This document shows, piece by piece, positions 27,067 through 34,719 of a stretch of 64,000 nucleotides of DNA. Under the pieces are notes generated by a model. The model made no database searches. It saw only the letters and a list, made by a program, of their open reading frames with translations, and was not told the DNA's origin. Location of the stretch: positions 4,090,589 through 4,154,588 of the forward strand of contig NZ_CP179203.1 of the NCBI RefSeq assembly GCF_051201625.1, given 5' to 3'. This stretch comes from Shimia sp051201625. GTDB taxonomy: Bacteria > Pseudomonadota > Alphaproteobacteria > Rhodobacterales > Rhodobacteraceae. The position numbers and the translations under genes are program-made. How positions within the stretch are numbered: position 1 is the first letter of the stretch; each line of letters opens with the position of its first letter.

Positions 27067-28287
27067 TTATTCGTATTTGCGCTGATCCTCTATCACGATC
27101 CCATCGTTCGGTAGACTCCCTGGCGTTACAATTTCGACTACACCTTTAAGTTTAAGAGTCTCTGCGACTGTTTTACCATACCCACCAAAATCTCCTGCGG
27201 TGCTTTCGATACGTACCGTCATTACGTCCATTTCACCATCACGCGTCGCCACAACACGAGCCTTACTAACTTCATCATGCCGAGCCACCAACGCCGCAAC
27301 CTGCTCCGGGCGAACAAACATGCCTTTAATTTTGGCAGTTTGGTCAGCACGACCCATCCACCCTCTAATTCGAATGTTTGTCCGTCCACAAGGGCTTTGC
27401 CCCGGAAGCAAAGCAGATAGATCACCGGTAGCAAAGCGAATAAGCGGATAGTCCGGGTTCAATGTGGTAACGACCACCTCGCCTACATCACCGGGCGTAA
27501 CAGGGTTACCGGTTCCAGGCGTAACAATTTCAACGATCACGCCTTCGTCTATGATCATGCCGTCCATTGCCTCAGATTCATAACCAATGGACCCTAGATC
27601 AGCCGTTCCATATCCTTGTAAACAAAGAATACCACGATCCGCGTACTCCTGCCGTAGCGAGGGGAAAAGGGCCCCACCCCCAACACTTGCTCTGGTTATC
27701 TTCAGGTTTTCACCCATCTCTTCGGCTTTATCAAGAATGACTTTCAGATAATCCGGCGTGCCCGCATAGGCCGTTGTCCCTATGTCGACAGCTGCACGGA
27801 CTTGCAATTCAGTCTGCCCAATCCCTGCTGGCAAAATCTTTGCACCTACCGCACGCGCACCACTCTCAAACATTATGCCAGCCGGTGTCAGATGATATGA
27901 AAAACAATTATGCAAAATGTCATTTTGACCGATTCCAGCGGCGTGCAGGACCCGCCCAAAACGAAACCAGTCGTTACAACTGCTACCAGGCTCATAGACT
28001 GGGCCAGGTGACTGAAAGACGTGAGTAATACCGGCGCGGGTAAGATCAGCGTATCCGCCCAATGGTGATAGATTTGCCTGCGCATTTCCGAGTAGTGATT
28101 TGCGTAGAACAGGCAAATTTTTTAAAGCAGCTACATTTTTCACAGTCATAGGGTCAATTTCCGCTAACGCGGCGGCATAACCCGGCAACGCTTTCGCGCG
28201 TGCAATCTGTTGAGGCAAGGCAACAGCAAGATCATGCGCCCGCTGATCTCCCGAACGAGTTTCAAGGGCATCAAAATACCGGCTCAT
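27067..28287 (-). CDS. Phenylacetate-CoA ligase-like (PaaK-type) adenylating enzyme
   Basis: This ANL-superfamily ligase of 406 residues has HVFQSPGPVYEPG in place of the usual serine/threonine-glycine P-loop and GYGTADLGSIGYE as the adenylate-binding turn. The hinge region is RIRGWMGRADQTAKIKGMFV, with PEQVAALVARH after it, as in PaaK. It should activate an aryl or short acyl acid to a CoA ester. The ATG at 28287 has AAAGGA 7 nt upstream. It lies downstream of the liv transporter but is cut off from livF by a gene on the opposite strand, so it probably has its own promoter. Confidence 0.85.
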   Translation of the reverse strand: MSRYFDALETRSGDQRAHDLAVALPQQIARAKALPGYAAALAEIDPMTVKNVAALKNLPVLRKSLLGNAQANLSPLGGYADLTRAGITHVFQSPGPVYEPGSSCNDWFRFGRVLHAAGIGQNDILHNCFSYHLTPAGIMFESGARAVGAKILPAGIGQTELQVRAAVDIGTTAYAGTPDYLKVILDKAEEMGENLKITRASVGGGALFPSLRQEYADRGILCLQGYGTADLGSIGYESEAMDGMIIDEGVIVEIVTPGTGNPVTPGDVGEVVVTTLNPDYPLIRFATGDLSALLPGQSPCGRTNIRIRGWMGRADQTAKIKGMFVRPEQVAALVARHDEVSKARVVATRDGEMDVMTVRIESTAGDFGGYGKTVAETLKLKGVVEIVTPGSLPNDGIVIEDQRKYE

Positions 28288-28408
28288 AGTATCATCCTTT
28301 ATAAATGTTCGGGCCGCGACGTATTGCGGAATTGATATATACGTGACGCTGAGGCACTTCTCGTTTGGTGTAGATTTCACCGTTCTTAAAGTTGAGAGGA
28401 GTGAAAAA

Positions 28409-29278
28409 TTGACCAATCCGACGAAAGCCAAGTACAGCTCCAGTGTGAAAGATTTTAAACGTCACATTACATTTCATAACGCCGAGGAGTGCATGGAGGT
28501 TGATTTTTCGGGCTGCCATCTGGACTGTAGCGAAACTGTAAACCGGATATATGACGTTATTGAGTACGAGATTTCTGAGACCGGAGAAGACAAATGGTTC
28601 TTTTTGATCAACTATTCCGACTGTCGCATTGACCAACCCGCCTGGCTGGCCCACTCCCGAAGAGGGCGGGCATTGAATATGGCCCACAGTCAGGGGTCGG
28701 TCCGGTTTGAGGCCAGTGAAGCCACACGTCGTCAGATTGAGCGCAGCGCCAACACTGAAAGTTTTGATGCTAATTTGTTTGCGGATCGTGAGTCTGCAAA
28801 AAAGAGAATTGCTACGCTTCCAAGCCAACGGAAGGCACGTAAGATTAAACACGATCCAAATTACACGCAGCACGACTTCACGCGCCGCGTACGCTTTGAT
28901 CATGATCTCGTGATTATGAACACTGACTTTTCTCATTTTACCTTTCACCACGCCCGCGATGTGGACGATTTTTACGACTTCCTCGAAGACCGGATAAAGG
29001 AAACCGATCGAAAGTGGTTCTTTTTGATCAACTACAACAAGTGTCAGATCATGCCCGCCGCGTGGGTGCGCTACGCGTTGCGCGGAAAATCCCTTAATAA
29101 AGCTGCATCGCTCGGTTCTGTTCGCTATGCCGCTGGCTCTGAAACCGAAGCTGACATCCGCTTGCGTGCCGAAACACAAGATTTTCGCCCAAATATCCGG
29201 AACACTCGCGAAGAGGCTCTCGAACGAATTGAAGATATACGCGCAGAGTTAACCAAAAGTTGGCCTAGTCAAAGTTAG
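28409..29278 (+). CDS. Unknown protein with two tandem copies of one domain
   Basis: TTG at 28409 with AGGAG 7 nt upstream gives 289 residues. Two copies of one domain lie at about residues 15-140 and 155-280, 140 residues apart. Shared blocks are KWFFLINY, an AW pair, RG.xLN.A.S and GSVR(F/Y), then a Glu-Ala-rich helix. Each copy reads as strand-helix-strand-helix, recalling STAS folds, but I cannot assign a family. It is soluble, with no signal peptide. It is transcribed against the liv genes and overlaps the livF stop by 4 nt. Function unknown. Confidence 0.8.
   Translation: MTNPTKAKYSSSVKDFKRHITFHNAEECMEVDFSGCHLDCSETVNRIYDVIEYEISETGEDKWFFLINYSDCRIDQPAWLAHSRRGRALNMAHSQGSVRFEASEATRRQIERSANTESFDANLFADRESAKKRIATLPSQRKARKIKHDPNYTQHDFTRRVRFDHDLVIMNTDFSHFTFHHARDVDDFYDFLEDRIKETDRKWFFLINYNKCQIMPAAWVRYALRGKSLNKAASLGSVRYAAGSETEADIRLRAETQDFRPNIRNTREEALERIEDIRAELTKSWPSQS
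28595..29034 (+). repeat. Exact 20-nt direct repeat inside the duplicated gene
   Basis: The same 20 bases, coding the W-F-F-L-I-N-Y core, occur at 28595-28614 and 29015-29034, 420 bp (140 codons) apart in the same frame. This is nucleotide evidence for a tandem domain duplication, or for strong constraint on that block. Confidence 0.85.
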
Positions 29279-30096
29279 CTCAACCAGCGTTTGCGCCGTC
29301 GATAAGAACGTACATCGCGGAAAGACTTACGGCCCTCCTCAGACATACCAAGATAGAATTCTTTCACATCCGGATTCTCACGTAGCTCGTTTGCAGGCCC
29401 ATCCATAACCACGCGGCCAGACTCCAGTATATAGCCATAGTGGGCAAAACGCAGTGCCACGTTAGTGTTCTGCTCAGCTAACAGGAATGTTGCACCTTCC
29501 TTCTCATTTAAATTTTTTACAATGGTGAAAATTTCTTCAACAAGCTGGGGAGCAAGGCCCATGCTAGGTTCGTCAAGCAAAATCGTTTCTGGACGGCTCA
29601 TCAAAGCTCGTCCAATCGCAACCATTTGCTGTTCACCTCCTGAAGTATATCCCGCCTGCGACTTGCGCCGCTCTTTGAGGCGGGGAAAATATGTGTAGAC
29701 CATCTCCAAATCGTCTGCGATCTCGCTTGTTCCCGACCGGGTGTATGCGCCTGTCAGAAGATTTTCCTCGACTGTTAAATGCTCAAAACAATGGCGACCT
29801 TCCATTACTTGGATGACGCCAGTTTTGACCATTTCTGCGGGGTCTAGACCTTTTATGTTGTTGCCGCGGTAGGCTATGTTGCCCTTTGTTACTTCGCCTC
29901 GCTCTGAATGAAGCAGGTTCGAAATTGCTTTAAGAGTGGTAGTTTTACCCGCACCATTGCCACCCAAAAGAGCCGTGATTCCACCTTTAGGCACGTTGAG
30001 ACTGACGCCTTTCAACACGAGGATCACGTGGTTGTAGATCACCTCGATATTGTTAACCTCGAGAAGTGTCTCGTCGGTACGCGCAGTATCAAGCAT
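29275..30096 (-). CDS. livF: Branched-chain-type ABC transporter ATPase LivF
   Basis: This nucleotide-binding subunit has Walker A LLGGNGAGKTTTLK, ABC signature YTSGGEQQM (variant of LSGGQ) and Walker B ILLDEPSMGLAP, followed by LLAEQN, the LivF-type H-loop replacement. Length is 273 residues from ATG 30096. It pairs with LivG to power import through LivH and LivM. It lies 66 nt after livK. A C-terminal tail RSYRRRKRWL is very basic. Confidence 0.93.
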   Translation of the reverse strand: MLDTARTDETLLEVNNIEVIYNHVILVLKGVSLNVPKGGITALLGGNGAGKTTTLKAISNLLHSERGEVTKGNIAYRGNNIKGLDPAEMVKTGVIQVMEGRHCFEHLTVEENLLTGAYTRSGTSEIADDLEMVYTYFPRLKERRKSQAGYTSGGEQQMVAIGRALMSRPETILLDEPSMGLAPQLVEEIFTIVKNLNEKEGATFLLAEQNTNVALRFAHYGYILESGRVVMDGPANELRENPDVKEFYLGMSEEGRKSFRDVRSYRRRKRWLS

Positions 30097-30162
30097 TGCT
30101 TTGCCTTTCTTGAACGTGGGGTTTGCCCCGGCCAATCATCTGGCCGGAGCGATTTACTTTAT

Positions 30163-31446
30163 CTAACTGCAGCCCTCTGAGATGCTGTTTTCAGCAGCAT
30201 AGGCGCCAGAGTCTTCCATAATTAGCGAACCAATTACTTCCGCATCAGTCGGCTTAAAGCCCGATATCATGGACCATGTCTGCGATCCTGCATCCCACTG
30301 GGTTACGCCAACCAAACCTGGCCCACCATGATTTTCACAAGATACATTAAAAGCTGGGCCAAAGTTCGGCATGCCGAGCTCGGTCATTTTTGCTTCGTCC
30401 ATGGACAGCGCTTCCATGCCATCACGCATTTGACTGGCTGTGATGTCGCCTGTTCCATGGATTTCCTGTGCAGTCTTGGCCGCTTCGGCAGCAAGCATCG
30501 CAGCATACATACCACGGTTATACAAAACGTTACCAACCTGATCACCCGCTCCAGCAGCTTTGCCTAAGTCGACAACATGCTTCTGAATATCTTCAAAGAT
30601 CGGGAAGTCACGGCCCACATTGTGGAAAGTAAGTGCTTTGTAGCCATTAGCCTTGTCACCAGCAGGCAAAACGTCATGTTCTGCACCTGACCACCAGATA
30701 CCGATGAAGTTTTCCATCGGGAACCGGATATTCGCCGCTTCCTGAATGGCGACCTGGTTCATCACACCCCAGCCCCACATCAAAACATAGTCTGGCTTTT
30801 CCCGGCGGATTTGCAGCCACTGGGATTTCTGCTCCTGACCTGGGTGATCTACAGGCAGCAAAGTCAGTTCGAAGCCATGTTTCTTTGTAAGTTCTTCAAG
30901 CGTACGGATTGGCTCCTTGCCATAAGCCGAGTTGTGGTAGACTAATGCAACTTTCTTGCCTTTGATGTCGTCACCATTCGTTTCCAGCAAATAGTTGATA
31001 GCACCAGAAGCACCATTCCAATAATTGCCCGGATAGTTGAACACATGGCTGAATATTTTGCCGTTTGCTGCAGAGGTCCGACCGTAACCCATCGAGTGGA
31101 TAGGAATGTCGTCGGCAGTAGCTTTCGGGATCAACTGATACGTGATTCCAGTCGATAGCGGCTGGTACACCAGTGCGCCTTCGCCCTTCGTTGCCTCATA
31201 GCATTCTACACCCTTCTGAGTGTTATAGCCAGTCTCGCATTCCATTAGCTTCACAGGAACGCCGCCAATTCCACCATCGCGTTCGTTCAGAAGCGTGAAA
31301 TAGTCAGCATATCCATCAGCGAATGGGATACCGCCAGCAGCATAGGGTCCAGTACGATAGCTGAGCGATGGGAACACTAGGTCCGCCATTGCCGGTGCGG
31401 CAGCCATCACGGCCCCGACTACCAGTGTTGCAATTTTCGTTTTCAT
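30163..31446 (-). CDS. livK: Periplasmic substrate-binding protein of the liv-type transporter
   Basis: The N terminus KTKIATLVVGAVMAAAPAMA is a Sec signal peptide. The mature protein is a Leu/Ile/Val-binding-type two-lobed fold; it contains LSYRTGPYAAGGIP and NERDGGIGGVPVKLMECETGYN near the start. Length is 427 residues, longer than E. coli LivK, fitting the subgroup that binds aromatic or acyl compounds. The nearby CoA ligases support a carboxylic-acid ligand instead of amino acids. A stable hairpin precedes it. Confidence 0.9.
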   Translation of the reverse strand: MKTKIATLVVGAVMAAAPAMADLVFPSLSYRTGPYAAGGIPFADGYADYFTLLNERDGGIGGVPVKLMECETGYNTQKGVECYEATKGEGALVYQPLSTGITYQLIPKATADDIPIHSMGYGRTSAANGKIFSHVFNYPGNYWNGASGAINYLLETNGDDIKGKKVALVYHNSAYGKEPIRTLEELTKKHGFELTLLPVDHPGQEQKSQWLQIRREKPDYVLMWGWGVMNQVAIQEAANIRFPMENFIGIWWSGAEHDVLPAGDKANGYKALTFHNVGRDFPIFEDIQKHVVDLGKAAGAGDQVGNVLYNRGMYAAMLAAEAAKTAQEIHGTGDITASQMRDGMEALSMDEAKMTELGMPNFGPAFNVSCENHGGPGLVGVTQWDAGSQTWSMISGFKPTDAEVIGSLIMEDSGAYAAENSISEGCS

Positions 31447-31477
31447 TGGGTTCTTTCTCCCTTGGTTTTTTCAATTT

Positions 31478-31516
31478 GTCCTTCTTTGGTGCCTCCCCGC
31501 CCCAAAGAAGTCGGAC
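31478..31516 (-). promoter_or_regulatory. Intercistronic hairpin between livM and livK
   Basis: CTTCTTTGG (31481-31489) pairs with CCAAAGAAG (31502-31510), and GTCC with GGAC extends the stem across a 2-nt bulge. It starts 10 nt after the livM stop on the transcribed strand. No T tract follows, so it is more likely an mRNA processing or stabilising stem than a terminator. Confidence 0.6.
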
Positions 31517-31526
31517 ATGGCCCCGC

Positions 31527-32603
31527 CTAGTGTGGGAAGGGCCATAACCTGAGCTTTTCCTTGGCCACGCGCCACAACTGAGCGAGACCGTGTGGTTCCA
31601 AGATCAGGAAGGTCACAATTAGAGCCCCCACGATCAAGAATTCTAAATGAGCGGCCAAATCTGTCGGCCACCCTAGAACGCCCACTAGGACGTTTTTTAA
31701 AAGAACCGGCATCATTACTAAGAACGCCGCTCCCGCAAAACTACCAAAGATAGAGCCCAAGCCACCAATAATAATCATAAACAGTACTAAAAATGACTGG
31801 GAAATACCGAATGCCTCCCCGACCTCAACTGCGCCAAGATAGACCGAGAAAAATAGCGCGCCAGCTACCCCGACAAAAAATGAACTGACTGCAAAGGCCG
31901 AAAGCTTAGCTTTTAGTGGGCTCACTCCGATGATCTCTGCAGCAATGTCCATGTCACGGATTGCCATCCACTGTCGCCCTTGCATGCCACGCGTTAGGTT
32001 GCGCGCAACTATGGCCGACAGTGTCAGAATTACTAGACAAAACAAATAGGGCGCCCAAGCGGTAGTGTTGGCACCAGTAACCTCAATACCAAACAATGTT
32101 CTTTCAGGCGCCGAAATCTGGCCTGAAGCGGAATAATTGTAGAACCATGGGACCCGGTTGAACAACCACACTAAGAAAAATTGGGCGGCTAACGTGGCTA
32201 CCGCCAGATAGAATCCTTTGATCCGCAATGATGGCAGTCCAAACAAGACCCCAACAACGGCAGTAATACCCCCAGCAATGAGCACGTGGAAAAAAATGTT
32301 CACTTCGGGAAACGAGGTCATTAGTTTGTAGCACGCATATGCACCAACAGCCATAAAGCCTCCTGTGCCAAGCGAAACCTGCCCACAATAGCCAACCAAT
32401 ATGTTCAGCCCAATCGCTGCGATTGAATAAATCAGAAACGGGAGGAAGATCGCATTGACCCAATAGTCGTTTATCAAAAAAGGGATTACCGCAAAACCAA
32501 TTAGCAGAATGAGATAGTATCTGTAGCGATCAAATTTTATGGGAAAGGTCTGGCTGTCTCCAGCGTAAGTAGTTTTATAATCTCCAGCCTCACGATAAAA
32601 CAT
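31527..32603 (-). CDS. livM: Branched-chain-type ABC transporter permease LivM
   Basis: This inner-membrane protein of 358 residues has about nine hydrophobic helices. The motif GYCGQVSLGTGGFMAVGAYACY is the diagnostic LivM segment, and AAEIIGVSPLKAKLSAFAVSS is the cytoplasmic coupling loop that contacts the ATPases. GGAGG precedes the ATG at 32603. Its start overlaps the end of the small membrane-protein gene by 14 nt, so they are co-translated. Confidence 0.94.
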   Translation of the reverse strand: MFYREAGDYKTTYAGDSQTFPIKFDRYRYYLILLIGFAVIPFLINDYWVNAIFLPFLIYSIAAIGLNILVGYCGQVSLGTGGFMAVGAYACYKLMTSFPEVNIFFHVLIAGGITAVVGVLFGLPSLRIKGFYLAVATLAAQFFLVWLFNRVPWFYNYSASGQISAPERTLFGIEVTGANTTAWAPYLFCLVILTLSAIVARNLTRGMQGRQWMAIRDMDIAAEIIGVSPLKAKLSAFAVSSFFVGVAGALFFSVYLGAVEVGEAFGISQSFLVLFMIIIGGLGSIFGSFAGAAFLVMMPVLLKNVLVGVLGWPTDLAAHLEFLIVGALIVTFLILEPHGLAQLWRVAKEKLRLWPFPH

Positions 32604-32856
32604 TGAGCGCCCTCCCTACAGTAGTATTCTTCAAGATTAGATCGGTTTGCTCGACTGTGACTCTTTGTAGAGCGCTCCGCTCCACATAATTCAGTGGTTG
32701 AAAATAGGCACAGAGACCAAGACCTGCACTTAAAGCTGCATAAATGGACATAGCGTCCAACTGATGGGACGAACTAACTGCGCTAAGCGTAAGACAACCA
32801 AAGGTGTATAAGCCTAACCATGCAATGACATTACGAACAGCAATAAATGTTTTCAT
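32590..32856 (-). CDS. Small membrane protein between livH and livM
   Basis: This 88-residue product, MKTFIAVRNVIAWLGLYTFG at the start, has two hydrophobic segments (about residues 8-28 and 36-54) and a polar tail. It starts 4 nt after the livH stop and runs 14 nt into livM, so it is tightly placed in the operon. No family was recognised. It could be a transporter accessory subunit. The first ATG in the segment is used; AGGG lies 10 nt upstream. Confidence 0.65.
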   Translation of the reverse strand: MKTFIAVRNVIAWLGLYTFGCLTLSAVSSSHQLDAMSIYAALSAGLGLCAYFQPLNYVERSALQRVTVEQTDLILKNTTVGRALNVLS

Positions 32857-32860
32857 ACCG

Positions 32861-33862
32861 TCACACCCTTTCAATGATCTTTTCGCCAAACAAGCCCTGC
32901 GGCCGAAACACAAGGAAGAGCAAGGCAAGGACGTAAGCAAACCAATTCTCGGTTGCGCCACCGACCAGCGGGCCAATCGAAAATTCAAACAGCTTTTCGC
33001 CTACGCCAATGATTAATCCGCCCACGATTGCGCCAGGTATAGACGTAAATCCGCCAAGCATCAAAACCGGTAGCGCTTTGAGCGCAATCAGCGAAAGAGA
33101 AAACTGAACACCTGATTTTGCACCCCACATGATACCCGCGACCAGAGCCACAAACCCAGCCACAGACCAAACCATAACCCAAATGAAGTTTAAAGAAATC
33201 CCAACGGACAGCGCTGCCTGATGGTCATCCGCGACCGCGCGCATTGCGCGGCCCTGCTTAGTGTACTGACTGAACAAAACCAGCACGATAACTAAAATTG
33301 CAGCAATTACTGTTGCGATTAGGTCAAGCTGATCCAGAAAAAATCCGTAGAAGTTTTCGTTTCCAAATGCCAGCCATTGCGTATTTTCCTCGATCCAGAA
33401 ACTGCCACCCTGTGGGATTCCAACATCAAGTTTCTTGATATCACTACCCCACATTAGGTCACCAAAACCTTCAAGGAAATATGCAAGACCAATCGTAGCC
33501 ATAAATAGAATAATCGGCTCCTGATTAACCAGATGACGCATCACAAAGTGATTTACCGCCCAGGCAAGTACTATCATCACTCCCATCGTCAATACGATTG
33601 CGAGCACCGCCGGGACATGCCAGCCAAAATGATGAATTTCAGTGCCAAGCGCCGCATTGATCAGGTGGGCGAACGGTATCTGCCCATCCATAATCCCCAC
33701 CAACGTCAGGGCAGCAAACAGAGCCATGACCCCTTGGGCATAATTGAAAATGCCAGAAGCTTTGTAAATTAGGACAAAACCCAACGCGACGAGTGCGTAG
33801 AGCACACCTGCCATCAAACCATTGAGAACGACTTCAGCACCAAATAAAAGGTTGTCAGACAT
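32861..33862 (-). CDS. livH: Branched-chain-type ABC transporter permease LivH
   Basis: This hydrophobic protein of 333 residues has diagnostic segments: GVLYALVALGFVLIYKASGIFNYAQGVMAL near the N terminus (read as successive motifs), ADDHQAALSVGIS as the EAA-like coupling loop and LGGFTSIPGAIVGGLIIG near the C terminus. It forms the channel with LivM. ATG 33862 has GGAGG 8 nt upstream. It is 41 nt after livG. Confidence 0.94.
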   Translation of the reverse strand: MSDNLLFGAEVVLNGLMAGVLYALVALGFVLIYKASGIFNYAQGVMALFAALTLVGIMDGQIPFAHLINAALGTEIHHFGWHVPAVLAIVLTMGVMIVLAWAVNHFVMRHLVNQEPIILFMATIGLAYFLEGFGDLMWGSDIKKLDVGIPQGGSFWIEENTQWLAFGNENFYGFFLDQLDLIATVIAAILVIVLVLFSQYTKQGRAMRAVADDHQAALSVGISLNFIWVMVWSVAGFVALVAGIMWGAKSGVQFSLSLIALKALPVLMLGGFTSIPGAIVGGLIIGVGEKLFEFSIGPLVGGATENWFAYVLALLFLVFRPQGLFGEKIIERV

Positions 33863-33903
33863 CAAATGCGCCTCCGATTATCCACTCGATTTCAGGGAGA
33901 TAG

Positions 33904-34719
33904 TCAGTCATGTGCGACCCCGAGATATGCATCGATCACCGCTTGGTTGCTGCGCACCTCATTAGGCGTGCCGTCACCTATCTTCCTGCCATAGTCCATC
34001 ACAACCACACGGTCAGATAGATCCATTACCACGCCCATGTCGTGTTCAATCAGAGCAATGGTAGTGCCAAACTCATCGTTTACGTCAAGGATAAAGCGGC
34101 TCATGTCCTCCTTCTCCTCAACATTCATGCCTGCCATTGGCTCATCGAGCAAAAGAATTGATGGCTCCGCAGCGAGGGCACGAGCCAACTCGACCCGCTT
34201 CTTCAAACCATAAGGTAGACGCGCAACAGGCGTTTTTCGAATGTGTTGTATTTCGAGAAAGTCGATGATTTTTTCGACTTGCTCACGGTTTTTCACTTCT
34301 TCGGCCTCAGCTTTACCTTTCCAAAGAGCTTGAGCAAGTAGCCCCGAATTCATCATCCGTAAGCGTCCGGTCATCACGTTATCAAGAACGCTCATACCTT
34401 CAAACAACGCGATATTCTGGAAGGTCCGGGCGATACCCTGCTGCGCTACTTCGTACGGCTTCATCGGTGGGCGTTTTTTGTTTTTGTACCACACTTCTCC
34501 TTCCTGCGGGATGTAAAACCCTGAGATGACATTCAACATTGACGATTTGCCTGCACCATTCGGGCCGATGATAGCGCGGATCTCGCCTTCCCTAATATCA
34601 AATGAAATATCGGTGATCGCTTTGACACCTCCAAAGCGCAACGTGATGTGCTTCATTTCCATGACCGTTGGGCCAATAGTACGACCATCCTCAGTGAGGT
34701 AGCTCTCTTGGGTGCTCAT
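33904..34719 (-). CDS. livG: Branched-chain-type ABC transporter ATPase LivG
   Basis: This nucleotide-binding subunit has Walker A IGPNGAGKSSMLN, the RTFQNIALFEGMSVLDNVM segment, signature region LPYGLKKRVELARAL and Walker B LLLDEPMAGMN, then LIEHDMG (H-loop). Length is 271 residues. The ATG overlaps the acyl-CoA ligase stop by 4 nt (ATGA), showing coupling of substrate activation and uptake genes. Confidence 0.95.
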   Translation of the reverse strand: MSTQESYLTEDGRTIGPTVMEMKHITLRFGGVKAITDISFDIREGEIRAIIGPNGAGKSSMLNVISGFYIPQEGEVWYKNKKRPPMKPYEVAQQGIARTFQNIALFEGMSVLDNVMTGRLRMMNSGLLAQALWKGKAEAEEVKNREQVEKIIDFLEIQHIRKTPVARLPYGLKKRVELARALAAEPSILLLDEPMAGMNVEEKEDMSRFILDVNDEFGTTIALIEHDMGVVMDLSDRVVVMDYGRKIGDGTPNEVRSNQAVIDAYLGVAHD

